This document shows, one piece after another, positions 58,516 to 64,000 of a stretch of 64,000 nt of DNA. This DNA is from Pseudonocardia autotrophica. GTDB lineage: Bacteria; Actinomycetota; Actinomycetes; Mycobacteriales; Pseudonocardiaceae. Made by a program: the position numbers and the translations under genes. A model generated the notes under the pieces. It saw nothing but the letters and a program-made list of their open reading frames with translations. It had not been told where the DNA came from and did not search any database. The stretch is taken from assembly GCF_003945385.1 (NCBI RefSeq), contig NZ_AP018920.1:7130001-7194000 (forward strand). Direction: 5' to 3'. Position 1 is the stretch's first letter. Every line of letters begins with the position of its first letter.

Positions 58516-59853
58516 ATGGCGGTGCTGCAGCGGCTCACCGCCCCGGTGGCGCTCAGCTGCGCGCCGGGCTTCCCGGTCGTCCGCGACGCCGTGCTCGACG
58601 TCGACGAGAACGGGACGATCGCCTGGTTCGGCCCGGCCACCGCCGCGCCGGCGACCGACGCCGTCGTCCGGCCGCTGCCCGGGCTGATCATGCCGGGTCT
58701 GGTGAACACGCACTGCCACACGCCGATGTCGCTGCTGCGCGGGATGGGCGGTGATCTCCCGCTGATGCCGTGGCTCACCGACGTCATGTGGCCGGCCGAG
58801 GCGCTGCTGACCGAGTCCGACGTGCACGCCGGGATGCTCGCCGGCTGCCTGGACCTGCTCCGGACCGGCTGCACGACCAGCGTCGAGATGTATTTCTTCA
58901 CCGACGCGCTGACCGACGCCGTCCGGACCGCCGGATCGCGTGCCGTGCTGACGCCCGGCATCATCGCGGCGCCCGGCTGGGATCGGCTGGGCAGCTGGGA
59001 GCAGATGCGCGACGACGTGTCGGCCCGGATCGACGCACACGGCCTGTTCCCGGGCGGCGACGGCCGGATCGAGCTGGGCTACGGCCCGCACTCTGCGTAC
59101 ACGCTCCCGCCCGGCGCGCTGGCCTCGATCTCCGAGCACGCCCGCGAGCGGGGCGCCCTGGTGCACACGCACGTCGCCGAGTCCCGCGGCGAGGACGCCC
59201 ACCTGCGCGACGAGCACGGCTCCGTACCGGCGATGCTGGACGCGGGCGGGGCGCTCGGCGGCCGGATACTGGCCGCGCACTCGGTGCACCTGTCCGACGC
59301 CGACATCGCCACCTACGCCCGGCACGGGGTCGCGGTCGCGCACTGCCCAGGCTCGAACGCCAAGCTCGCGGCGGGCACCGCCCGGCTGCTGGACCTGCGC
59401 CGGGCCGGCGTGCCGGTGGGGCTGGGGACCGACGGGCCGGCCTCCGGCGACGACCTGGATCTCTGGCACCAGGCTCGGCTCGCCGGGCTGCTCGCCCGGA
59501 TCGGCGCCGACGACGCCGCCGCGATCACCGCCGCCGAGGTGCTCCTGATGGGCACCGCCGACGCCGCGGCCGCGATCGGACGGGACGACCTGGGGGTGCT
59601 CGAGGCGGGCCGGCAGGCCGACGTGGTGCACGTCGACACCGACGACTCCGCCTTCGTCGCCCCGGAGGACGACGCCCAGCTGGTGTCGAACCTGGTGTGG
59701 GCGGGCGGCTCCCGGCTGGTCCGGGACGTCTGGGTCGGTGGCGAGCAGGTCGTCGCGGGCGGCGAGCCGACGATGGCCGATCGCCGGGAGTCGCTCACCG
59801 CGGTGCGCGCCGTCTCGGCCCGGCTCAGGAAGGCACTGGCCGCAGACGGCTGA
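58516..59853 (+). CDS. amidohydrolase of the MTA/SAH deaminase type
   Basis: A 445-residue metal-dependent deaminase: zinc ligands in NTHCHTPMSLLRGM (H-x-H, about 66-79), HTHVAESRGE (about 217-226), AAHSVHL and the Asp in LGTDGPASGDDLDLW. This set matches 5-methylthioadenosine/S-adenosylhomocysteine deaminase (MtaD) and related guanine/ammeline deaminases. It likely deaminates a purine nucleoside in salvage. The ATG follows TGAGG, translation being coupled to the NYN gene. It converges on the FAD oxidase with 3 bp between stops. Confidence 0.9.
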   Translation: MAVLQRLTAPVALSCAPGFPVVRDAVLDVDENGTIAWFGPATAAPATDAVVRPLPGLIMPGLVNTHCHTPMSLLRGMGGDLPLMPWLTDVMWPAEALLTESDVHAGMLAGCLDLLRTGCTTSVEMYFFTDALTDAVRTAGSRAVLTPGIIAAPGWDRLGSWEQMRDDVSARIDAHGLFPGGDGRIELGYGPHSAYTLPPGALASISEHARERGALVHTHVAESRGEDAHLRDEHGSVPAMLDAGGALGGRILAAHSVHLSDADIATYARHGVAVAHCPGSNAKLAAGTARLLDLRRAGVPVGLGTDGPASGDDLDLWHQARLAGLLARIGADDAAAITAAEVLLMGTADAAAAIGRDDLGVLEAGRQADVVHVDTDDSAFVAPEDDAQLVSNLVWAGGSRLVRDVWVGGEQVVAGGEPTMADRRESLTAVRAVSARLRKALAADG

Positions 59854-59856
59854 GCG

Positions 59857-61092
59857 TCAGCGGCCCAGCACCGACGCCAGGTACGGGTCGGTGAACCGCC
59901 GATCCGGGTCGAACCGGTCACGCGCCTCGGCGAAGGCCGCCCAGCCCGGGTAGGCGACGGCCAGCTCGTCCGGGCCCCACTCGTGCCGGGTCGTCCAGCA
60001 GGGCCGCCCCGCGGCGTCCTCCAGGACCGCACCGGCCAACCTGCGCACCGGCTCCTCGGCCGCGCCGCGGGTACGGATCCGCAGGTACGCGGTCTCCCGT
60101 CCGGACGCCGGATGCAGGTAGCCGCGCTCGGCGGGCCCCAGCCGGACGCGGACCGGGCGCAGCTCGTGCCCCCGGGCGGCGACCGCGGCACCCAGCTCGC
60201 GGAGCACGGTGCCCAGCGCGGCGCGCGGCACCGCCCATTCGGCGAGATCCGGGTCCCAGGGCTGCGGATCGGGCAGCACCTCGTGCGGCGGGCCCGCGGT
60301 CCCGGGTGCCCATCGGTGCGGCGGCGGCCACGACGACCGCGACGACCACCAGGACGACGCCAGCCGCGACACCGCCCGCCCCCAGGTCCCCGCGTATCCG
60401 CCGCGGCCCTCCCCGCTCTCGGCGGGCAGGTCGTCGGCGTCCTCCGGCTCGGCCCATCGGACGATCGCCTGGCCGGTGTGCACCGCCACGTCGCACTCGG
60501 TCCAGGCGTGCCCGGTCAGCACGTCGCCGGCGAGCAGATCGGACGTCCGGGTCGCCTCCTCGTGCACCCGCAGCCTGCGCAGCGGCACCGTCCGCAGCTG
60601 CACCGCGGTGAGCACGCCGAGCGCGCCGAGGCCGCAGCGGGCCGCGTCCAGGTCCGGTCCGGTGACCTCGCGGACCCGGCCGAGCCCGTCCACCAGGCGG
60701 ACCGCCAGCACCTGGTCGGACAGCGACCCCACGGCCGGTTCCCCGCCGTACATGCCGAGCCCGGTCGCGCCGGCGATGGTCGCCCGCGGCGCATCCGGGA
60801 CGGTCGCGAGCGCGCGTCCGGACGCGGCCAGGGTGGTGCACAGGGCGGCGATCGTCTCGCCGGCGCGGACCCGGACGGTGCCGTCGGCGACCTCCACGAC
60901 ACCGGTCAGCGCGGACGCGTCGAGCAGGACGTCGTCGGTCCGGACCAGTGGCCCGGGCGCCCGCGCTCCGGCTCCGGTCGGCCGCACCCTGGTGCCCCGC
61001 TCGGCGGCGCGCCGCACCGCCGTCACCACGCCTGCCTCGTCCAGCGGGCGGTCGGTGCGACGGGGTCCGGTCGCCGCGGCATCGGTGCTCAT
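59857..61092 (-). CDS. ALO/GLDH-like FAD-linked oxidase lacking the usual FAD-site His motif
   Basis: A 411-residue protein of the D-arabinono-1,4-lactone oxidase family by order: VVTAVRRAAERGTRVRPTGAG, a TVRVRAGETIAAL strand, a TIAGA segment, and the C-terminal YPGWAAFAEARDRFDPDRRF. In ALO relatives the FAD loop reads GAGHS and a THGTG motif follows; here these are GAGARAP and GLGMYG, so the covalent- or contact-histidine is missing. It may bind FAD differently or be inactive. A Ser/Trp-rich insert (LASSWWSSRSSWPPPH) sits mid-protein. ATG at 61092, 7 nt after TACCCT, probably leaderless. Confidence 0.75.
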   Translation of the reverse strand: MSTDAAATGPRRTDRPLDEAGVVTAVRRAAERGTRVRPTGAGARAPGPLVRTDDVLLDASALTGVVEVADGTVRVRAGETIAALCTTLAASGRALATVPDAPRATIAGATGLGMYGGEPAVGSLSDQVLAVRLVDGLGRVREVTGPDLDAARCGLGALGVLTAVQLRTVPLRRLRVHEEATRTSDLLAGDVLTGHAWTECDVAVHTGQAIVRWAEPEDADDLPAESGEGRGGYAGTWGRAVSRLASSWWSSRSSWPPPHRWAPGTAGPPHEVLPDPQPWDPDLAEWAVPRAALGTVLRELGAAVAARGHELRPVRVRLGPAERGYLHPASGRETAYLRIRTRGAAEEPVRRLAGAVLEDAAGRPCWTTRHEWGPDELAVAYPGWAAFAEARDRFDPDRRFTDPYLASVLGR

Positions 61093-61099
61093 CGACTGC

Positions 61100-61105
61100 A
61101 GGGTA
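61100..61105 (-). promoter_or_regulatory. -10 box of the ALO-like gene
   Basis: TACCCT on the minus strand, 7 nt before the ATG at 61092; leaderless pattern. Confidence 0.4.
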
Positions 61106-61635
61106 GAACGCCCGGGCGTCACCGTGCGGATTGATTCGGGTGCGTCACGGTGACATCGGCGCCGGGCTGCTGCGTCGAACGGGGTGACTCCGGTGACGGT
61201 GGTGACAGCAGTGTCCGGTGATACGCCGGAACGGACTCCGTCAGACCCCTTGTGACCCGGACGGCCGCCCGTTACGGTCACACTCCGTGGCGATCATGTC
61301 GCCGCGCGAGGCCGGGCCGACGCCGTCCCGATCTCCTCGAGCCGGGCACTCCGGAATCGCGCTCCCCACGGTTCCGGGCCGGTTCGATCGCCGCCGGCAC
61401 CGCCCGACCGTGCCGGCACGAGCACGCGCGAGGGCCGGAACACCGCGTCGGCTCCCTCCGACACGGCCGTCCCGGCCCTCGCCTTGCGTGCTGACGACCC
61501 TGCTCCCCAGCCGGTCGTCATCCACCCCGCGGCCCAAGGTCTCCGCGGGACGTCTACTGCACCGCCGGCGTCCCCGCCGGGGTGTTCATCTCCCGGGACG
61601 TCCCGGGGGCGCGCTGGTTGCCTGCCTCCCGGCGA
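61106..61635. other. gene-poor region with clustered GTGAC motifs
   Basis: No gene supported. The pentamer GTGAC/GTCAC occurs at 61118, 61144 and 61150 (as GTCACGGTGAC), 61184, 61193, 61202, 61252 and 61277. Near the right end are the hairpin CCGGCG-TCCC-CGCCGG (61565-61580) and the 16-bp palindrome CCCGGGACGTCCCGGG (61592-61607), which may terminate the leftward gene at 61636. Confidence 0.5.
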
Positions 61636-62124
61636 TCAGGCCGAACGGGTCAACCGGTGCCGCCCGGTGCCACCGAGCAGGTCGGCGATCGCCGACCGGT
61701 CCGCCGCCCGTGCGACGTCCCGGCGTCGGCGCAGCATCGCCAGCGCGGCGTCACCCGGCTCGTTCCAGTTGGCGCGGGCGGCGGGCTCGGACTGCTGCGG
61801 GACCGGCGAGACGAGCGGATCGGAGTGGAACGCGGCGACCGTGTCGGCCGTCTGCCGGGCGTCGCCCGCCGGGTTGCGGCGGGTGGTCCGGACCGTGCCG
61901 CGGTGTACCCGCCGGACGGCGTTGCCGGCGGAGCCGGAGCGCTGGTGATCACGCCAGCCACCGACCGTGAGCGAATGGAAGATCGGCGTCTCGTCCTCGA
62001 TCTCGTTGTGCGACTCGTGCCGGCCCGGGAACGGCCAGCCGTCCCGCGCGGCGCGCCGACGCCGGATCGACGACTCGAGACCGCCGGAACCGTGACCGCT
62101 GGATCCACTCTCGAACTCGTACAC
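61636..62124 (-). CDS. 162-residue charged orphan protein
   Basis: Starts with GTG at 62124, 7 nt after a perfect AGGAGGT, the best ribosome site in this part of the window. The product is hydrophilic and Arg-rich (SSIRRRRAARDG; LRRRRDVARAADRS near the end), with no membrane segment or signal, and looks largely disordered. Codon bias is a little weaker than in neighbours (more A/T third positions), which could mean recent origin or transfer. No family recognised. Confidence 0.6.
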   Translation of the reverse strand: MYEFESGSSGHGSGGLESSIRRRRAARDGWPFPGRHESHNEIEDETPIFHSLTVGGWRDHQRSGSAGNAVRRVHRGTVRTTRRNPAGDARQTADTVAAFHSDPLVSPVPQQSEPAARANWNEPGDAALAMLRRRRDVARAADRSAIADLLGGTGRHRLTRSA

Positions 62125-62307
62125 CCGCCGTACCTCCTGCTCGCTGACGTCGGTTGTGCGCCGAAACCGGTTCGCCCGAAGTTCGTAGCTGTCGTACCGC
62201 CGTTCGGCCCACTCACTCCGTCAACGGGTGACACACGAGCGGGGAAACGGCGGTTACAGCGGCGTCGTCAAGTGCGCTCGTACGGGTGGCTCAGCGCTGC
62301 CGTCACC

Positions 62308-62326
62308 CTCCGTTGCATATACGGAG
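62308..62326. promoter_or_regulatory. dyad CTCCGT-TGCATAT-ACGGAG
   Basis: Perfect 6-bp arms around an AT-rich 7-bp centre, about 185 bp upstream of the charged orphan gene. Confidence 0.4.
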
Positions 62327-62501
62327 AGTGTGCATTCGGCGCTCGTGTGGACCAGTGAGTAATCGTCAGCCCGTCCCGAAACCGGCCTCGCGGGCGGCTT
62401 CCGCCTGTCCGGACCGGCCGCCGAGCACGTCCTGGGCGTGAACGGCCGTCGGGTGACCGGTGCACCACCTGACGGTGTCATGATCGGCCCGAGGGGTGTC
62501 C

Positions 62502-62517
62502 ACTACACGGGTGTAGT
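62502..62517. promoter_or_regulatory. palindrome ACTACAC-GG-GTGTAGT, BlaI/CopY-like
   Basis: 7-bp perfect arms with a 2-bp centre. The ACTACA...TGTAGT half-sites resemble operators of BlaI/MecI/CopY winged-helix repressors. No such repressor gene is in the window. Confidence 0.5.
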
Positions 62518-62747
62518 TCGACGCTGCGTGATCTTCGACGGCCCGTGCTGCTCCGACCGCACGGCGGCTGGGCCGTCCGAGGGGCCCGTGCGATTCCCCC
62601 GGATCGGTGTCCACCGGCCGCCCGGTCCGGTCGTGGTGGCACGGCGCTGCGCCGCCGGCGGGGCTCCTCCGCCGCCGTCGCTGGGCCGTCCGAGCGGTCC
62701 TCGGCACCGGTCGCCGTGCACAGCGGGCCCGGGGCCGGACCGAGGTC

Positions 62748-62753
62748 TAGCGT
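62748..62753 (+). promoter_or_regulatory. -10 box of the AI-2E-family gene
   Basis: TAGCGT, 7 nt before the ATG at 62761; leaderless pattern with no ribosome site. Confidence 0.45.
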
Positions 62754-62760
62754 CGGGGTG

Positions 62761-64000
62761 ATGGCGGACGGGGCGGGACCAGGCGAGGGTCGACCGGCCC
62801 GCGGCACCGCCGATGAGCCGGCCGCTCAGCCGGCCCCCGACGCCGCCGATCCACCGATCCCCGGCACCGCCGATCCGCCGATCCCCGGCCTGCCGACACC
62901 TCGCACGGCCGATTCGCCGCCGACCCGCAACGCCGCCGGTCCGCCGGTCTCCCGGTCTCCCGGTCTCCCGGCGCCCCGCACCGCCGACCCACCGAACCGC
63001 GGCACCGCCGACCCACCGGCACCCCGTTCCCCAGATCTCCCGGCACCCCGCACCGCCGGTCCACCGGCCAGCGACACAGCCGGTCCACCCGCCATCGGCA
63101 CAGCCGGTACAGCGGCCATCGACACAGCCGGTCCACCGGCCATCGGCACAGCCGGTACAGCGGCCATCGACACAGCCGGTCCACCGGCCCCCGAGGACAG
63201 TCCGGCCGACGAGGCCCCCGAGCCCGACGGCGAGCACCTCACTTCCCCCGGGGCGGCCCGCGCCGTCGGCGCCGGGCCACCGGAGGGCTCCACGGGAGGC
63301 GGCGGTGCCGTCCCGGCCCCGCTGGTCGCCGCCTCCGATCCGCAGGCCGCCCTGTCCTGGTCCGACACCCCGCAGCGGATCCCCGGGAACCGCCCGGCAG
63401 CACATCCCGATGTCCCGGCGCCGCTGCGGGTGGCCTCCGAGATCTGTGCCCGCATGCTGATCATCGCGGCCGGGCTGGCACTGATGATCTTCCTGGTGAT
63501 CCAGCTGCGGGTGGTGGTCATCCCGGTCGCGATCGCCGTGCTGCTGGCCGCGCTGCTCGCACCGCTGGTCCAGTGGCTGCGCGACCGGCGGGTGCCCCGC
63601 GGTGTCGCTACCGGCCTGGTGATGGTCACCGGGCTGGCCGTACTCGGCGGGCTGCTGACACTCGTCGTCAACACCCTGGTCGACGGGACCGCCGATCTCA
63701 TCGGGCAGCTCACGATCAGCGTGGCGTCGCTGCAGGGCCTGGTGGACGCGACCCCGTTCCAGGTCGACGTCGAGCAGCTCGGGAACCAGCTGCTGGAGAC
63801 CCTGCAGGAGAACCAGGAGATGCTCACCTCCGGCGCGGTGAGCACGGCGGCGACGGTCGGCGAGGTGCTGGCCGGCTTCGCGCTGTGCCTGTTCGCGCTG
63901 ATCTTCATGCTCTACGACGGCCGCCGGATGTGGGGGTTCCTGCGGCTGCTCGCCCCGGTCCAGCGCCGGGAGCGGGTGGACGTCGCCGGGCGGCGCGCCT
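62761..64000 (+). CDS. AI-2E/PerM-family membrane protein with repetitive N-terminus, 3' end outside window
   Basis: 413 codons are visible and the frame is open at the right edge. Residues 1-220 are a Pro/Ala/Gly/Thr-rich tail built from degenerate repeats. The membrane part starts at about 235 (MLIIAAGLALMIFLVI), followed by VVVIPVAIAVLLAALLAPLVQWLRDRRVPRG, the typical PF01594 N-terminal helix pair, a third helix (LVMVTGLAVLGGLLTLVV) and the extramembrane helical segment. Family members export small molecules or act as proton/sodium antiporters; autoinducer-2 export is proven for few. Confidence 0.85.
   Translation, partial: MADGAGPGEGRPARGTADEPAAQPAPDAADPPIPGTADPPIPGLPTPRTADSPPTRNAAGPPVSRSPGLPAPRTADPPNRGTADPPAPRSPDLPAPRTAGPPASDTAGPPAIGTAGTAAIDTAGPPAIGTAGTAAIDTAGPPAPEDSPADEAPEPDGEHLTSPGAARAVGAGPPEGSTGGGGAVPAPLVAASDPQAALSWSDTPQRIPGNRPAAHPDVPAPLRVASEICARMLIIAAGLALMIFLVIQLRVVVIPVAIAVLLAALLAPLVQWLRDRRVPRGVATGLVMVTGLAVLGGLLTLVVNTLVDGTADLIGQLTISVASLQGLVDATPFQVDVEQLGNQLLETLQENQEMLTSGAVSTAATVGEVLAGFALCLFALIFMLYDGRRMWGFLRLLAPVQRRERVDVAGRRA
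63082..63177. repeat. 48-bp in-frame tandem repeat, two copies
   Basis: Two adjacent 48-bp units (63082-63129, 63130-63177) differing at one base and each made of two related 24-bp halves. They encode GPPAIGTAGTAAIDTA twice in the cytoplasmic tail of the AI-2E-family protein. A third partial unit follows. Confidence 0.9.

Larger units (their letters stand above)
62125..62760. other. 636-bp gene-poor region with two palindromes
   Basis: Between the charged orphan and the AI-2E-family gene. No supported gene. It contains dyads at 62308-62326 and 62502-62517 and a 15-bp direct repeat GCTGGGCCGTCCGAG (about 62568 and 62682). The right end carries the leaderless promoter of the next gene. Confidence 0.5.

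Noticed and set aside
61241..61537. Several short overlapping frames in 61.1-61.6 kb and 62.2-62.7 kb
   Set aside because: No ribosome sites, mixed frames on both strands, no recognisable protein features.
63082..63177. CRISPR-like repeat
   Set aside because: Units are contiguous without spacers and are in-frame coding repeats.

Overview
The window is very GC-rich actinobacterial DNA with near-uniform G/C third codon positions, GTG starts, many 4-bp stop/start overlaps and TANNNT -10 boxes placed 6-8 nt before start codons (leaderless genes). A FadE5-type acyl-CoA dehydrogenase, a bkd-type 2-oxoacid dehydrogenase operon, GTP-dependent PEP carboxykinase, a VanW protein and an MT0933-like antitoxin homologue point to the Pseudonocardiales (Pseudonocardia-like). 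This is inference from gene content and not a database match. No rRNA, tRNA, CRISPR array, insertion sequence, phage or attachment site was seen.

Layout. 1-6.6 kb: a truncated LuxR-type ATPase, a divergent IspD-like cytidylyltransferase, a TetR/FAD-oxidoreductase divergent pair, a C-methyltransferase and a small membrane protein. 6.7-15.8 kb: a Tat-exported amidase, fadE5 behind two operator dyads, a CBS protein, a VanW protein, a GroES-like protein, an AAA ATPase and a 44-codon gene with its own terminator. 15.8-24 kb: FxsA, bkdABC, an antitoxin-like protein, an AhpD-like protein and a two-component system. 24-36 kb: a membrane-anchored beta-lactamase-like protein cut by an in-frame amber codon, a large orphan protein, pckG, and a DHA2 exporter with a divergent TetR and twin operators. 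36-41 kb: two GT2 glycosyltransferases, trmB, a nitric oxide synthase oxygenase behind a 16-C tract, and a PadR regulator.

The most coherent system is 41.1-57.2 kb. A leftward operon (sodium symporter, ThDP decarboxylase, FMN 2-hydroxyacid oxidase, UbiD decarboxylase, LysR, UbiX prenyltransferase) is divergent from a rightward operon (acyl-CoA ligase, molybdenum hydroxylase large subunit, crotonase-family hydrolase, FAD subunit, 2Fe-2S subunit fused to a CoxG domain, BenE-type transporter). The rightward set matches the enzyme set of 2-furoyl-CoA catabolism (HmfD, A, E, B, C), and UbiD/UbiX match HmfF/HmfG of furandicarboxylate decarboxylation. The ThDP enzyme plus FMN oxidase add a mandelate-type shortening of a 2-hydroxy-acid side chain. 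I infer a catabolic island for furan- or other heteroaromatic carboxylates. The 476-bp divergent control region carries two strong dyads, one embedded in a near-consensus promoter.

57.3-64 kb: a PaaI-type thioesterase, an NYN-domain protein, an amidohydrolase of the methylthioadenosine/adenosylhomocysteine deaminase type, an atypical FAD oxidase, a charged orphan protein and the start of an AI-2E/PerM-family membrane protein with a repetitive N-terminus. Long antisense open frames are common here because of GC-rich third positions; they were left out.
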